Below, one piece after another: positions 9,007 through 19,468 of a stretch of DNA of 64,000 nucleotides. Location: contig NZ_JAGQBB010000003.1 of assembly GCF_024345415.1 (NCBI RefSeq), positions 62,001 to 126,000 of the forward strand. Direction: 5' to 3'. Origin of the DNA: Synechococcus sp. Tobar12-5m-g. Its GTDB lineage: Bacteria > Cyanobacteriota > Cyanobacteriia > PCC-6307 > Cyanobiaceae. Under the pieces are notes generated by a model. It ran no database searches, was not told the DNA's origin, and was given only the letters and a program-made list of their open reading frames with translations. Position 1 is the first letter of the stretch. Each line of letters opens with the position of its first letter. Made by a program: the position numbers and the translations under genes.

Positions 9007-9135
9007 ATGGCCGCTGAACCCGGCAACTGGGTGCTGGCGCCGGACCTGGTGCTGGTGGAGCTGCTGAAAGCGGGTTCGAAACGCCTGCGGCCAGACCTGC
9101 CGGCCGCGATCAATCTGGCCAGCTTCAAGGGTTGA
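9007..9135 (+). CDS. Short hypothetical frame or gene fragment
   Basis: 42 codons from ATG 9007 (MAAEPGNWVLAP...). It ends 9 bp before the lepA stop, in convergent orientation. The sequence looks protein-like, but no start signal or family is evident. It may be the tail of a lost gene of the decayed region. Confidence 0.25.
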   Translation: MAAEPGNWVLAPDLVLVELLKAGSKRLRPDLPAAINLASFKG

Positions 9136-9144
9136 GCTTCAGGG

Positions 9145-10953
9145 CTACTGGTTGAGCTTCAGCACCGCCATGAAGGCCTCCTGGGGCACGTCCACCCGGC
9201 CCATCGCCTTCATGCGTTTCTTTCCCTTGGCCTGTTTCTGCAGCAGTTTCTTCTTGCGGGAGATGTCACCGCCGTAGCACTTGGCCAGCACATCCTTACG
9301 GATCGCGCTGATGCTTTCCGACGCAATGATGCGGCTGCCGATCGAGGCCTGGATCGGGATCTTGAACTGCTGGCGCGGAATCAGTTCCTTGAGCTTCTCC
9401 ACCAGCCCCTTGCCCACGTTGTAGGCCTTGTCGCGATGCACGATCGTTGTGAGCGGATCGGCCTTCTCGGCGTTGATCAGCACATCGAGGCGCACCAGTT
9501 CGTTCTTGCGATAGCCGATCAGGCTGTATTCCATCGAGGCGTAGCCCTTGGTGCGACTCTTCATCTGATCGAAGAAATCGGTCACCACCTCGGCCAGGGG
9601 CATCTCGTAGTGCAACGTCACCCGATCGGTGGTGATGTACTTCATGTCGATGAACTCGCCCCGCCGCTCCTGGCACAGCTCCATCAAGGTGCCGTTGTAG
9701 ATGTTGGGGGTGTAGATCTCCAGCTTCACATAGGGCTCCTCGATCGATTCGCGCTTCTGTGGATCGGGCAGTGTGGCCGGATTGTCCACCATCAAGGTGC
9801 TGCCGTCGATCATGTTCACCTGATAGATCACCGAAGGCGCCGTGACGATCAGGTCGAGGTTGTACTCCCGCTCCAGCCGCTCCTGCACGATCTCCATGTG
9901 CAAGAGGCCAAGGAAGCCGCAGCGGAAGCCGAAGCCCATGGCGCTGCTGGTTTCCGGCTCGTATTTCAGGGCCGCATCGGAGAGCTGTAACTTGTCGAGC
10001 GCTTCACGCAGATCCGGATACTGATCGGCGTCGGTGGGGAAGAGGCCGCAGAACACCATCGGCTTGGCCTCGGCATAGCCCGGCAGGGGCTCGTCCGCCG
10101 GATTGGCCAGCAGGGTGATCGTGTCGCCGACGCGGGCATCGGCCACCGCCTTGATCGAGGCCGCCAGATAGCCCACCTCGCCGGCATGGAGACTCTCCAC
10201 CTGGCGCTGGTCGGGCGCCATCACGCCCACTTCGTCGAGTTCGTAGCTGGTTTTGCTGGCCATCAGCAGCACCTTGTCCTTCCTGGCGATCGAGCCACTG
10301 ATCACCCGGAAATACACGATCACGCCGCGGTAGGCGTCGTAGTAGGAGTCGAAGATCAGGGCCCGCAGGGGTTCATCCACCCGATCGGCCGGCGGCGGTA
10401 CCCGGTCCACCACAGCCTGCAGTATCTCAGGCACCCCCAGGCCGGTCTTGGCGGAACAATCGATCGCCTTGGAGGTATCGAGTCCGATGATCGATTCAAT
10501 CTCCTCCTTGATGCGCTCCGGATCGGCGCCAGGCAGGTCGATCTTGTTGAGCACCGGAATGATCTCCAGCTCGTTCTCAAGCGCCAGATACACATTAGCC
10601 AGCGTCTGCGCCTCCACCCCCTGGCTGGCATCCACCACCAGCAGCGCCCCTTCGCAGGCCTGCAGGCTGCGGCTCACCTCGTAGGAGAAATCCACGTGCC
10701 CGGGCGTGTCGATCAGGTTGAGGATGTAACGCTCCCCGTCGGCGGCGGTGTATTCCATCCGGGCGGCCTGCAGCTTGATCGTGATGCCCCGCTCCCGCTC
10801 CAGTTCCATGTTGTCGAGGAACTGGGCCTGCATGTCCCGCGCCGCCACCGTGCCGGTTTCCTGCAGCAAGCGATCCGCCAGGGTCGATTTGCCGTGGTCG
10901 ATGTGGGCAATGATGCAGAAGTTGCGGATCCGCTGGACGGGAACGTCGGTCAT
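9145..10953 (-). CDS. lepA: Elongation factor 4 (LepA), ribosome back-translocase GTPase
   Basis: 602 residues, the full family length. G1 AHIDHGKST near residue 16, DTPGHVDF and NKIDLPGAD mark the GTPase domain. The EF-G-like domains and the LepA C-terminal domain ([17 protein letters not shown]) follow. It acts on stalled or mis-translocated ribosomes in the cytosol. The gene is intact and is divergent from the dehydrogenase gene at 11035 with an 81-bp gap. It marks the start of the well-preserved core region. Confidence 0.98.
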   Translation of the reverse strand: MTDVPVQRIRNFCIIAHIDHGKSTLADRLLQETGTVAARDMQAQFLDNMELERERGITIKLQAARMEYTAADGERYILNLIDTPGHVDFSYEVSRSLQACEGALLVVDASQGVEAQTLANVYLALENELEIIPVLNKIDLPGADPERIKEEIESIIGLDTSKAIDCSAKTGLGVPEILQAVVDRVPPPADRVDEPLRALIFDSYYDAYRGVIVYFRVISGSIARKDKVLLMASKTSYELDEVGVMAPDQRQVESLHAGEVGYLAASIKAVADARVGDTITLLANPADEPLPGYAEAKPMVFCGLFPTDADQYPDLREALDKLQLSDAALKYEPETSSAMGFGFRCGFLGLLHMEIVQERLEREYNLDLIVTAPSVIYQVNMIDGSTLMVDNPATLPDPQKRESIEEPYVKLEIYTPNIYNGTLMELCQERRGEFIDMKYITTDRVTLHYEMPLAEVVTDFFDQMKSRTKGYASMEYSLIGYRKNELVRLDVLINAEKADPLTTIVHRDKAYNVGKGLVEKLKELIPRQQFKIPIQASIGSRIIASESISAIRKDVLAKCYGGDISRKKKLLQKQAKGKKRMKAMGRVDVPQEAFMAVLKLNQ

Positions 10954-11034
10954 GCGGTGGTTGATTCCCGGCTTGGGCGCAGTGAACTCAAGCCTGAGAT
11001 CCTAGGGAGCCATCAACGCCGCTCTACTCCCGCC

Positions 11035-12171
11035 ATGGCCTGGACCGATCGGGTGATCTGCATGCATCACCGTCCTCTGGCCGTCTTCGCCAGCCCGGGG
11101 CGCTATGTGCAGGGACCCGGCGCCACCTGGGAACTCGGTCGGGAGCTGGAGCGGCTGGGCCTGGAGGGGCCCATTCTGTTCATCGCCGCCGGCACCGCCA
11201 GGCGTGAACTACAACCGATCTGGGAGGAGGTGCTGCCCCCGGTCGGGCTGTGGCCGACGGTGATCGCCTTCGGTGGCGAATGCAGTGTCGCGGAAATCGA
11301 CCGGCTCGTCGCCGCCGGCTCGGGGCAACCGTTCTGTGCCGTGGTGGGGGCCGGCGGCGGCAAGACCTCAGACACCGTCCGTGCCGTAGCTGATCAGCTC
11401 CAGCTGCCGGCGGTGATCACACCGACACTGGCCAGCACCGATTCACCCTGCAGCGCCCTTTCGGTCGTGTACACCAAGGAGGGCGCGGTCGAGGGGTTCC
11501 GCTTCTTCAACCGCCATCCGCTGCTGGTGCTGGTGGACACCGAGGTGGTGGCCCGTGCGCCCAGGCGGCAGCTGGTGTCGGGCATCGGCGATGCCCTGGC
11601 CACCTGGTTCGAAGCCCGCACCGTGCGCCAGAGCCACAAAACCAACGCCGTGGGAGGGCTCCCCACCACCACGGGCACCGCCCTGGCCAAACTCTGCTGC
11701 GACATCCTTCTGGCCGATGGCCCCGCCGCCTGCGCCGCCGTGGACGCCCAGGTCACCTCGCCGGCACTTGAGCGGCTGGTGGAGGCCAACAACCTGCTCT
11801 CCGGCCTGGGATTCGAAAGCGGAGGCCTCGCCGTCGCCCATGCCGTGCACAACGGCATCAGCGAACTGCCAGGCAGCCATGGCAGCCTGCACGGCGAGAA
11901 GGTGGCGTTCGGCCTCCACACCCAGCTGGTGTTGGAGGGCCAGCCCCAGAGCGAAGTGATGGAAATCCTGCGCTACTGCCGTGCCGTGGGTTTGCCGACG
12001 ACGCTGGCCGAGGTGGGCATCGATGCGGATGACGAGAACCAGGTGCGCACCATTGCCACCCGCAGCGTGATCCCCGGTGAGACCAGCCACAATGAACCTT
12101 TTGCCGTGACGGCCACCGCCGTAGTCGCCGCCCTCAGAGCAGCGGACCGACTCGGACGAACACTCGCCTGA
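11035..12171 (+). CDS. Glycerol dehydrogenase-like iron/zinc-dependent alcohol dehydrogenase
   Basis: 378 residues. It has the Rossmann-like N-terminal half with VGAGGGKTSDT (NAD-binding loop) and TLASTDSP. Metal-binding positions typical of the family follow: Asp in GIGDALATWFEA, His in VAHAVHNG and His in HGEKVAFG. The family oxidises glycerol or related polyols with NAD. The open frame extends upstream antisense to lepA, but the ATG at 11035 matches the conserved N-terminus. The true substrate in picocyanobacteria is not established from sequence. Confidence 0.85.
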   Translation: MAWTDRVICMHHRPLAVFASPGRYVQGPGATWELGRELERLGLEGPILFIAAGTARRELQPIWEEVLPPVGLWPTVIAFGGECSVAEIDRLVAAGSGQPFCAVVGAGGGKTSDTVRAVADQLQLPAVITPTLASTDSPCSALSVVYTKEGAVEGFRFFNRHPLLVLVDTEVVARAPRRQLVSGIGDALATWFEARTVRQSHKTNAVGGLPTTTGTALAKLCCDILLADGPAACAAVDAQVTSPALERLVEANNLLSGLGFESGGLAVAHAVHNGISELPGSHGSLHGEKVAFGLHTQLVLEGQPQSEVMEILRYCRAVGLPTTLAEVGIDADDENQVRTIATRSVIPGETSHNEPFAVTATAVVAALRAADRLGRTLA

Positions 12172-12422
12172 AGGAAGCCCTGCTGCCCAAAATGGGAGCT
12201 TCAGGTCGTGGAGGCTGGCAAGTGCCATGGCCGGAGCGATCACCCTTGGTGACGATTTCGACCTCCCCCTTGGGGAGCTATTCGACGGCCTGGCGGGGTG
12301 AGCGCTGGCTCGGCGATGCCCCGCGCCTGCCAGCGGCCCCTGTCCCGCTGGCGATGGATCCGGCCACCATCCCTCGACTTAGCCAGGAGCAAACTAAACT
12401 AGCTCCACTCTGGATCAAAGCC

Positions 12423-12650
12423 ATGCAGGTGAACCTTCACGACGCCAAGACCCACCTCTCCCGCTATGTGGCCCAGGCCCTCGACGGCCAGGAGGTGGTG
12501 ATTGCCAAGGCCGGCCGTCCCCTCGTGCGCCTGGTGCCGGTGGAAACCACTCCAGAAGCCCGGCGCGGTGGATTCCTGCAGGGTTCCGCGGTGGCGCCCA
12601 TGGATCTCAAGGCCGATTTCGCCGGCGAGATCGACGACCTGTTCGGCTGA
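12423..12650 (+). CDS. Phd/YefM-family antitoxin
   Basis: 75 residues beginning MQVNLHDAKTHLSRYV and containing GQEVVIAKAGRPLVRLVP, the classic Phd/YefM DNA-binding fold. The C-terminal tail (DFAGEIDDLFG) is the toxin-binding segment. It lies 10 bp before the PIN toxin gene. The antitoxin should repress the operon alone and more strongly with toxin. Both genes are intact, unlike the VapBC pair at 7.9-8.5 kb. Confidence 0.85.
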   Translation: MQVNLHDAKTHLSRYVAQALDGQEVVIAKAGRPLVRLVPVETTPEARRGGFLQGSAVAPMDLKADFAGEIDDLFG

Positions 12651-12660
12651 TCCGGCTGCC

Positions 12661-13068
12661 GTGACCCGCACCGAACCTCAACCTTTGCTGCTCGACACCC
12701 AGATGCTGCTCTGGTGGGCGATCGAACCGAAGCGGCTGCCTGCTGCCGCGTTGAGCCTGCTGGCAGATCCGGCCCAACCGCTGGTGCTCAGCGTGGTGAG
12801 CCTGTGGGAGGTGGCCTTCAAATCCTCCCTCGGGCGTGCCGATTTCCAGGTGGAGGCTGCCGCCCTGCGGCTGGGCCTGCTTGGTCAGGGATTCCGCGAA
12901 CTGCCAGTGCGCGCCGAACACGCGCTGGCCGTTCAGCACCTGCCCTGGATCCACCGCGATCCTTTCGACCGCCTGCTGGTGGTGCAGGCCCGGGTGGAAG
13001 GCCTGGGGCTGCTCAGCGCCGATCGCACCCTGGTGGCCTACGGAGAGCACGTGCAAGCCGTGGGCTGA
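12661..13068 (+). CDS. PIN-domain toxin (VapC-like ribonuclease)
   Basis: 135 residues from GTG. LLLDTQMLLWW holds the first acidic PIN residue. SLWEVAFKSSLG and HRDPFDRLLVVQA carry the central acidic residues, and LSADRTLVAYG gives the last. This is the PIN subgroup commonly paired with Phd-type antitoxins in cyanobacteria. It is expected to cleave RNA when the antitoxin is lost. It is downstream of and co-transcribed with the antitoxin gene. Confidence 0.85.
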   Translation: MTRTEPQPLLLDTQMLLWWAIEPKRLPAAALSLLADPAQPLVLSVVSLWEVAFKSSLGRADFQVEAAALRLGLLGQGFRELPVRAEHALAVQHLPWIHRDPFDRLLVVQARVEGLGLLSADRTLVAYGEHVQAVG

Positions 13069-13107
13069 TCCGCTGATCAGGCTCCTAAGCTCGCTCCAAG
13101 CCCGTTC

Positions 13108-13401
13108 ATGCTCCAACCCATGACCCTCGAAACCTCCACCGCCCCGCTCGCTGCCGAGGCCACCGACCCCCGCGCCCTCACCGTCGAGAACGTCGAGCGG
13201 GTGCTTGATGAGCTGCGCCCCTACCTGATGGCCGACGGCGGCAACGTCGAGATCGTCGAGATCGACGGCCCTGTGGTGAAGGTGCGCCTGCAGGGCGCCT
13301 GCGGCTCCTGCCCTAGCAGCACCATGACCCTGAAGATGGGCATCGAGCGCAAGTTGCGGGAAGAGATACCCGAAGTGAGCGAAGTGATCCAGGTGCTCTG
13401 A
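13108..13401 (+). CDS. NifU-like C-terminal-domain Fe-S cluster scaffold
   Basis: 97 residues from ATG 13108 (ATG 13120 also possible). It contains [19 protein letters not shown] and the cluster-binding CGSCPSS motif of Nfu proteins. In cyanobacteria the short Nfu is the main scaffold delivering [4Fe-4S] clusters, for example to photosystem I. It sits 50 bp upstream of serS in the same direction. Confidence 0.92.
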   Translation: MLQPMTLETSTAPLAAEATDPRALTVENVERVLDELRPYLMADGGNVEIVEIDGPVVKVRLQGACGSCPSSTMTLKMGIERKLREEIPEVSEVIQVL

Positions 13402-13450
13402 GGCCCGGGGGCTCACCCTTAAGCTCCCCACTGACCTTGCCGGTTGGGCC

Positions 13451-14743
13451 GTGCTGGATCAGCGCCTGGTGCGCGACACCCCTGAGCGGATTGTCGAGGA
13501 GCTCGGCCGCCGCGGCCTGAAGCTCGATCTCACCGCCCTGCAGATGGTCGCGCGCCAGGAGCGCGACCTGGAGCAACAGCGCAGCACCCTCCAGGCCGAG
13601 GGCAACCGGGTAGGGCGCCAGGTGGGGGAGCTGATCCGCTCCGGCGAAGCGCCCCACAGCCCGGCCATCCAGACCCTGCGCGACCAGGGCAACCGGCTCA
13701 AGCAGCAGGTGGGGGTGCTCGAAGAGGAGGAGAAGATCCTCGAAACCCGCCTGCACGACCAGCTCCTCGCCTTCCCCAACCTGCCCTCACCGCTCTGCCC
13801 GGAGGGCCGCTCCGAAGCCGACAACGTCGAGCTCCGCCACTGGGGTACCCCGCGGCTGCCCGCGGCAGGCGAGCCTGCCCTTGAGGAGCACTGGCTGATC
13901 GCCGAGCGCCTCGGCCTGTTCGACACCGAGCGCTCCGTGCGCATCGCCCAGAGCCGCTTCATCACCCTGCTGGGCCAGGGCGCCCGGCTGGAGCGGGCCC
14001 TGATCAGCTTCATGCTCGACCTGCACGGCCGACGCGGCTATCGCGAGGTGATGCCGCCGATCCTGGTGAACACCGCCAGCCTCACCGGCTCCGGCCAGTT
14101 GCCCAAGTTCGCCGAGGAGAGCTTCCGCTGCGCCGACGACGACCTCTGGCTCACCCCCACCGCCGAGGTGCCGATCACCTCCCTGCACCGCGACGAGCTG
14201 ATCCCCGCCGAGCAGTTGCCGCTCAAGTACGCCGCCTACACCCCCTGCTTCCGCCGCGAGGCCGGCTCCTACGGCCGCGACACCCGCGGTCTGATTCGCC
14301 TGCACCAGTTCAACAAAGTGGAGCTCTACTGGTTTTGCCACCCCGAGCAATCCGAGGAGGCCCACGCCCAGCTCACCGCCGATGCCGAAGCGGTGCTGCA
14401 GGCCCTCGACCTTCCTTACCGGGTGCTCGACATCTGCACCGGCGATCTCGGCTTCTCCGCCGCCCGCACCTTTGACCTGGACGTGTGGATGCCGGGGGCC
14501 GGGGCCTACCGAGAGATCTCCAGTTGCAGCACCTGCGGTGATTTCCAGGCGCGGCGCTCCGCCATCCGCCTCAAGGAAGGCAAGAGGACCCGCCTGCTGC
14601 ACACCCTCAACGGCAGCGGCCTGGCCGTTGGCCGCACCATGGCCGCCCTGCTCGAAACCGGCCAGCAGGGCGATGGCAGCGTGCTGCTCCCGCCGGCGCT
14701 GGTGCCGTATTTCGGCACCGATCGGATCGGCCCGGAGCCGTGA
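13451..14743 (+). CDS. serS: Seryl-tRNA synthetase
   Basis: 430 residues from GTG, the normal length. The N-terminal coiled-coil arm (RDTPERIVEELGRRG through LEEEEKI) binds the long variable arm of tRNA-Ser. The class II catalytic core follows, with TPTAEVPITSLH, FRREAGSYGRDTRGL (motif 2) and NGSGLAVGRTMAALLE (motif 3). It charges tRNA-Ser in the cytosol. The last codons and the stop lie inside the left arm of a strong inverted repeat (14731-14801). Confidence 0.97.
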   Translation: MLDQRLVRDTPERIVEELGRRGLKLDLTALQMVARQERDLEQQRSTLQAEGNRVGRQVGELIRSGEAPHSPAIQTLRDQGNRLKQQVGVLEEEEKILETRLHDQLLAFPNLPSPLCPEGRSEADNVELRHWGTPRLPAAGEPALEEHWLIAERLGLFDTERSVRIAQSRFITLLGQGARLERALISFMLDLHGRRGYREVMPPILVNTASLTGSGQLPKFAEESFRCADDDLWLTPTAEVPITSLHRDELIPAEQLPLKYAAYTPCFRREAGSYGRDTRGLIRLHQFNKVELYWFCHPEQSEEAHAQLTADAEAVLQALDLPYRVLDICTGDLGFSAARTFDLDVWMPGAGAYREISSCSTCGDFQARRSAIRLKEGKRTRLLHTLNGSGLAVGRTMAALLETGQQGDGSVLLPPALVPYFGTDRIGPEP

Positions 14744-14801
14744 GCCCTCCGGCGGCTGAGCGGCTGCGCCGCAAGGCCGCCTCCGGGCTCACGGCTCCGG
14801 G
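14731..14801 (+). terminator. 17-bp perfect inverted repeat at the end of serS
   Basis: CCCGGAGCCGTGAGCCC (14731-14747) and GGGCTCACGGCTCCGGG (14785-14801) are exact reverse complements. They enclose 37 bp that can fold again through GGCGGC and GCCGCC. The serS stop codon is in the left arm. There is no T-run after it, so it is not a standard intrinsic terminator. It may act as an mRNA 3'-end stabiliser or a Rho-independent-like block. Confidence 0.55.
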
Positions 14802-15060
14802 CCTCATGGCCGGTGCTGGGGGTGTGACGCGGTTTGGATGCCTGGGGGATGGGGCCTCGGGCGGATTCCCGCCGTCCTCGGCCCGCGAGACTCCAACACC
14901 CTCCAAGGCGCCCTGCAGCGAAGGGGGGGTTGGTCTTCCGAAGCCTGGGGTGCCGACGCAGCGCTCCCGCAGGCCGTGTTGCCGCGCCAGCGGCGCAACG
15001 GCCGCAGGGAACGCTGCGGCGGCACAACCCCCAGAATGAAAGCCCAATCCCCCGGACTGA
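14802..15060. other. Intergenic stretch between serS and rseP
   Basis: GC-rich and without a convincing gene on either strand. It presumably carries the promoter of rseP-nth; no clear -10/-35 pair was identified. Confidence 0.4.
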
Positions 15061-16149
15061 ATGGGCGTTCTCTCGGCACTGGCGATCCTGGCGATCCTGA
15101 TCGTGGTGCATGAGGCCGGCCACTTCTTCGCCGCCACCTGGCAGGGCATTCGGGTCAGCGGCTTCTCGATCGGCTTCGGGCCGGTGCTGCTGGAGCGCCA
15201 GCGCCGGGGGGTGCAGTTCGCCCTGCGGGCCATCCCGCTCGGCGGCTTCGTGGCCTTCCCTGACGACGACGAAGACAGCGCCATCCCCGCCGATGACCCC
15301 GATCTGCTGCGCAACCGTCCGCTCAGCCAGCGGGCCCTGGTGATCGCCGCCGGCGTGCTCGCCAATCTGCTGCTGGCCTGGGCCGTGCTGGTGGCCCAGG
15401 GCGCCCTTGTCGGCGTGCCGGCCGGCTTCAGTGCCAGCCCCGGTGTGGTGGTGGCCGCCGTGCAGCCCGGCCAACCCGCCGCCGCCGCCGGCCTGCTGGC
15501 CGGGGACAGGATCCTCAGCCTCGGCGGCGTGGAGGTGGCCGGCGGCCAGGCCGCCGTGGCCAATCTGGTCGCCGACATCAAGGCTGCCCCCAGCCGGTCC
15601 CTGGCCCTGGTGGCCGCCCGGGGCGACCAGAGGCTCAGCCTCAGCCTCACCCCCGACAACAACAACGGCATCGGCCGCATCGGCGCCCAGTTGCAGCCGA
15701 ATGGCAGCGAGGCCTTCCGGCCGGCCCGGGGGCCCCTGGAGGTGATCGGCCAGGCCAACCGCGTCTTCGTGCAGCTCACCCGCCGCACGGTCGATGGCTT
15801 CGTCGCCCTGGTCACCCGGTTCCGTGAAACGGCCCCCCAGATGTCCGGGCCCGTGAAGATCGTTGAGATGGGAGCCTCCCTGGCCAAAAGCGGCGGCGGC
15901 AGCCTCTTTCTGTTCACGGCGCTGATCTCGATCAACCTGGCCGTGATCAACGCCCTGCCGCTGCCCTTGCTGGATGGCGGCCAGTTCCTGTTGCTGCTGA
16001 TCGAAGGCCTGCGGGGACGCCCCCTGCCCCAGCGCCTCCAACTGGTGTTCATGCAATCGGGCTTCCTGCTGCTGGTCGGCCTCAGCGCCGTGCTGATCGT
16101 CAAGGACACCAGCCAGCTCTCGGTGGTGCAGCAACTGCTCGGCCGCTGA
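15061..16149 (+). CDS. rseP: Site-2 intramembrane metalloprotease RseP
   Basis: 362 residues. The zinc site HEAGH is at residues 17-21 in the first membrane helix. A single PDZ domain spans about 130-200. The C-terminal motif NALPLPLLDGGQ supplies the third zinc ligand. It cleaves membrane-bound anti-sigma factors or signal peptides within the cytoplasmic membrane. It begins at ATG 15061 and ends one base before the nth start, so the two are likely co-transcribed. Confidence 0.93.
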   Translation: MGVLSALAILAILIVVHEAGHFFAATWQGIRVSGFSIGFGPVLLERQRRGVQFALRAIPLGGFVAFPDDDEDSAIPADDPDLLRNRPLSQRALVIAAGVLANLLLAWAVLVAQGALVGVPAGFSASPGVVVAAVQPGQPAAAAGLLAGDRILSLGGVEVAGGQAAVANLVADIKAAPSRSLALVAARGDQRLSLSLTPDNNNGIGRIGAQLQPNGSEAFRPARGPLEVIGQANRVFVQLTRRTVDGFVALVTRFRETAPQMSGPVKIVEMGASLAKSGGGSLFLFTALISINLAVINALPLPLLDGGQFLLLLIEGLRGRPLPQRLQLVFMQSGFLLLVGLSAVLIVKDTSQLSVVQQLLGR

Positions 16150-16150
16150 G

Positions 16151-16813
16151 GTGCCCCGTTTCCCAACGGCGCGCCAGCGGGCGCCGCTGATCCTGGAGCG
16201 CCTGGGCCAGCTCTACCCCCACGCCACCTGCTCCCTCGACTGGCGCACCCCCTGGGAGCTGCTGGTGGCCACCATGCTCTCGGCCCAGTGCACTGATGAG
16301 CGTGTCAACCGGGTGACCCCGGCCCTGTTCGAGCGCTTCTGCGATGCGGCGGCGGCCGCTGCCGTGGACAGTGACGCGGTGGAGCCCTACGTCCGATCCA
16401 CGGGCTTTTTCCGCAACAAGGCAAAGAACATCGTGGCCTCCTCCCGCCTGCTGGTGGAGCGCCATGGCGGTGCGGTGCCGGCCAGCATGGCGGAGCTCCT
16501 GGAGCTGCCCGGCGTCGCCAGGAAAACCGCCAACGTGGTGCTGGCCCACGCCTTCGGCATCAACGCCGGCGTCACCGTTGACACCCACGTGCGCCGCCTC
16601 AGCAGCAGGCTTGGCCTCACCAAACAGAGCGAGCCGCGCCGGATCGAACCGGAACTGATGAAGCTGCTGCCCCAGCCGGAATGGGAGAACTTCTCGATCC
16701 GGATCATCTTCCACGGCCGGGCCGTCTGCACCGCCCGCAAACCCGCCTGCGCCGGCTGCCCCCTCGCCGACCTCTGCCCCAGCCACCCGGACCACGGCCC
16801 AACGGCGCGTTAA
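16151..16813 (+). CDS. nth: Endonuclease III (DNA glycosylase/AP lyase)
   Basis: 220 residues from GTG. The helix-hairpin-helix ELPGVARKTANVV contains the catalytic Lys, and VDTHVRRL has the catalytic Asp. The C-terminal [4Fe-4S] ligands are spaced C-x6-C-x2-C-x5-C (CTARKPACAGCPLADLC). It removes oxidised pyrimidines in base excision repair. It directly follows rseP. Confidence 0.96.
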   Translation: MPRFPTARQRAPLILERLGQLYPHATCSLDWRTPWELLVATMLSAQCTDERVNRVTPALFERFCDAAAAAAVDSDAVEPYVRSTGFFRNKAKNIVASSRLLVERHGGAVPASMAELLELPGVARKTANVVLAHAFGINAGVTVDTHVRRLSSRLGLTKQSEPRRIEPELMKLLPQPEWENFSIRIIFHGRAVCTARKPACAGCPLADLCPSHPDHGPTAR

Positions 16814-16846
16814 GGTGAACGATCACCGCACCAGCACAGCAGCCGC

Positions 16847-17149
16847 ATGGCGAAGAAGTCGATGATCGCGCGCGACGTCAAGCGCAAAAAAATCGTGGCT
16901 CGCTTCGCCGTCAAGCGCGCTGCCCTGATGGCCGCCTTCGAAGCCGCCCCCGGTCCGATGGAGCGCCTGGAGGTTCACCGCAAGATCCAGGGCCTGCCCC
17001 GCAACAGCGCCGCCAACCGGGTGCGCAACCGCTGCTGGGCAACCGGCAAGCCCCGCGGTTACTACCGGGATTTCGGCCTATGCCGCAACCAGCTGCGGGA
17101 GATGGCCCACAAGGGTCTGCTCCCCGGCGTCACCAAATCCAGCTGGTAG
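16847..17149 (+). CDS. rpsN: 30S ribosomal protein S14
   Basis: 100 residues, the longer zinc-free form used by cyanobacteria and chloroplasts. It starts [16 protein letters not shown] and ends LPGVTKSSW, with [22 protein letters not shown] in the RNA-binding core. It is a stand-alone gene here, followed by an intrinsic terminator at 17192-17221. Confidence 0.98.
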   Translation: MAKKSMIARDVKRKKIVARFAVKRAALMAAFEAAPGPMERLEVHRKIQGLPRNSAANRVRNRCWATGKPRGYYRDFGLCRNQLREMAHKGLLPGVTKSSW

Positions 17150-17191
17150 AAGCTGGACCTTCAACTCACAGCAGTTCAAATCAGAGCAGCG

Positions 17192-17221
17192 AAAAGGGTG
17201 GCCACAGCCACCCTTTTTTTG
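17192..17221 (+). terminator. Intrinsic terminator after rpsN
   Basis: AAAGGGTGGC pairs with GCCACCCTTT around a CACA loop and is followed by a run of T. This is a textbook Rho-independent terminator 43 bp after the rpsN stop. Confidence 0.9.
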
Positions 17222-17347
17222 GCCGTCTCCAGCTCCGGCCGAGAACCCCTCCAGGCCGAAGCTCCCGTTGGCTGGGGTTCGCCAGCTAGGGCCTTGGAAC
17301 CCCGAATGCGACAATCGATACCGACAACAAAACGGACATAAGCAGAC

Positions 17348-19468
17348 GTGCCAGGAAAAACTCAGTTGGTCTCCTTCGATGGTCGGGAGATCCGACTGAC
17401 CACAGGGTTGTTCGCCCCCCAGGCGGGCGGTGCGGTGTTGGTGGAATGCGGTGACACCTCCGTGCTGGTCACGGCCACCCGCGCCAAGGGCCGGGAAGGC
17501 ATCGATTTTCTCCCCCTCACCTGCGACTACGAGGAGCGCCTCTACGCCGCAGGGCGCATCCCCGGCAGCTTCTTCCGCCGCGAGGGGCGCCCCCCCGAAC
17601 GGGCCATCCTCACCACCCGGCTGATCGATAGGCCCCTGCGCCCCCTCTTCCCCGCCTGGCTGCGGGACGACCTCCAGGTGGTCGCCACCACCCTCTCGCT
17701 CGATGAGCGGGTGCCCCCCGACGTGCTGGCAGTCACCGGTGCTTCGATCGCCTGCCTGTTGGCCAGGCTTCCTTTCTATGGCCCGATGGCGGCCGTGCGG
17801 GTGGGCCTGCTCGGCGACGACTTCGTGCTCAACCCCAGCTACCGCGAGATCGAGCGCAGCGAGCTCGATCTGGTTGTGGCCGGCACCCCGGCCGGCGTGG
17901 TGATGGTGGAAGCGGGCGCCAACCAGCTGCCCGAGCAGGACGTGATCGAGGCCATCGACTTCGGCTACGAGGCGGTGGGTGAGCTGATCAAGGCCCAGCA
18001 ACAACTGCTCGCCGACCTGGGCATCGAGCAGGTGATCCCCGATAACCCCGTCGAAGATCCCACCCTGGCCGATTTCCTCGCCCAGGAATGCTCCGGCGGC
18101 ATCGGCGAGGTGCTCAAGCAGTTCTCCCAGACCAAGGCCGAACGCGACGGCAAGCTCGATGCCCTCAAGGCCGAGGTGGCCAGCAAGATCGCCGATCTGG
18201 CCGACACCGACCCGATCCGTCTGGCCAGCAACGGCAAGGCCCTGGGCAACACCTACAAGGCGCTCACCAAGAAGCTGATGCGGGCCCAGATCCTCAGCGA
18301 AGGCAAGCGCGTCGACGGCCGCAACCTCGATGAGGTTCGGCCGATCACCGCCGCCGTGGGGGTTCTGCCCAAGCGGGTGCATGGTTCCGGCCTGTTCCAG
18401 CGCGGCCTCACCCAGGTGCTCTCCTGCGCCACCCTCGGCACCCCGAGCGATGCCCAGGAGATGGACGACCTCAACCCGTTGGGCGAGAAAACCTACCTCC
18501 ACCACTACAACTTCCCGCCCTACTCCGTCGGCGAAACCCGGCCGATGCGCTCCCCCGGCCGCCGCGAAGTCGGCCACGGTGCCCTGGCCGAGCGGGCCCT
18601 GATCCCCGTGCTTCCCGCCAAGGAGGGTTTCCCCTATGTGCTTCGGGTCGTCTCGGAGTGCCTTAGCTCCAACGGCTCCACCTCGATGGGCTCGGTCTGC
18701 GGCAGCACCCTGGCGCTGATGGATGCCGGCGTGCCGCTCAAGGCACCGGTCAGCGGCGCCGCCATGGGCCTGATCAAGGAGGGCGAGGAGGTGCGCATCC
18801 TCACCGACATCCAGGGCATCGAGGACTTCCTCGGCGACATGGACTTCAAGGTGGCCGGCACCGAGAAGGGCATCACCGCCCTGCAGATGGACATGAAGAT
18901 CGCCGGTCTGGCGGTCAAGACCATCGCCGAGGCCGTCAACCAGGCCAGGCCGGCCCGGCTGCACATCCTCGAGAAAATGCTCGAAGCGATCGACAAGCCC
19001 CGCGACACCATGTCGCCCCACGCGCCGCGCCTGCTCAGCTTCCGCATCGACCCCGAGCTGATCGGCACCGTGATCGGTCCCGGCGGCCGCACGATCAAGG
19101 GCATCACCGAGCGCACCAACACCAAGATCGACATCGAGGACGGCGGCATCGTCACGATCGCTAGCCACGACGGCGCCGCCGCCGACGAAGCCCAGCGGAT
19201 CATCGAGGGACTCACCCGTCGGATCAGCGAAGGCGAGCAGTTCAGCGGCACCGTCACCCGGGTGATCCCGATCGGTGCCTTCGTGGAGATTCTGCCCGGC
19301 AAGGAGGGGATGATCCACATCTCCCAGCTCTCCGAAGCCCGGGTCGAAAAAGTCGAAGACGTGGTGAAGGTGGGCGATCCGGTCACGGTGCGGGTGCGCG
19401 AGATTGACAACCGCGGCCGCATCAACCTCACCCTGCGCGGTGTCCTCCAGGAACCCGTCGCCGTCTGA
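17348..19468 (+). CDS. pnp: Polyribonucleotide nucleotidyltransferase (PNPase)
   Basis: 706 residues from GTG. It has two RNase PH-like domains, with the second catalytic core around [21 protein letters not shown] domain ([15 protein letters not shown]) and a C-terminal S1 domain ([21 protein letters not shown]) follow. It degrades RNA 3' to 5' using phosphate and adds tails. The 3' end overlaps the rsmI start region. Confidence 0.97.
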   Translation: MPGKTQLVSFDGREIRLTTGLFAPQAGGAVLVECGDTSVLVTATRAKGREGIDFLPLTCDYEERLYAAGRIPGSFFRREGRPPERAILTTRLIDRPLRPLFPAWLRDDLQVVATTLSLDERVPPDVLAVTGASIACLLARLPFYGPMAAVRVGLLGDDFVLNPSYREIERSELDLVVAGTPAGVVMVEAGANQLPEQDVIEAIDFGYEAVGELIKAQQQLLADLGIEQVIPDNPVEDPTLADFLAQECSGGIGEVLKQFSQTKAERDGKLDALKAEVASKIADLADTDPIRLASNGKALGNTYKALTKKLMRAQILSEGKRVDGRNLDEVRPITAAVGVLPKRVHGSGLFQRGLTQVLSCATLGTPSDAQEMDDLNPLGEKTYLHHYNFPPYSVGETRPMRSPGRREVGHGALAERALIPVLPAKEGFPYVLRVVSECLSSNGSTSMGSVCGSTLALMDAGVPLKAPVSGAAMGLIKEGEEVRILTDIQGIEDFLGDMDFKVAGTEKGITALQMDMKIAGLAVKTIAEAVNQARPARLHILEKMLEAIDKPRDTMSPHAPRLLSFRIDPELIGTVIGPGGRTIKGITERTNTKIDIEDGGIVTIASHDGAAADEAQRIIEGLTRRISEGEQFSGTVTRVIPIGAFVEILPGKEGMIHISQLSEARVEKVEDVVKVGDPVTVRVREIDNRGRINLTLRGVLQEPVAV

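Noticed and set aside
14506-16166. Two long minus-strand frames over serS and rseP
   Set aside because: Both are antisense to well-supported genes and look like GC-driven shadow frames.
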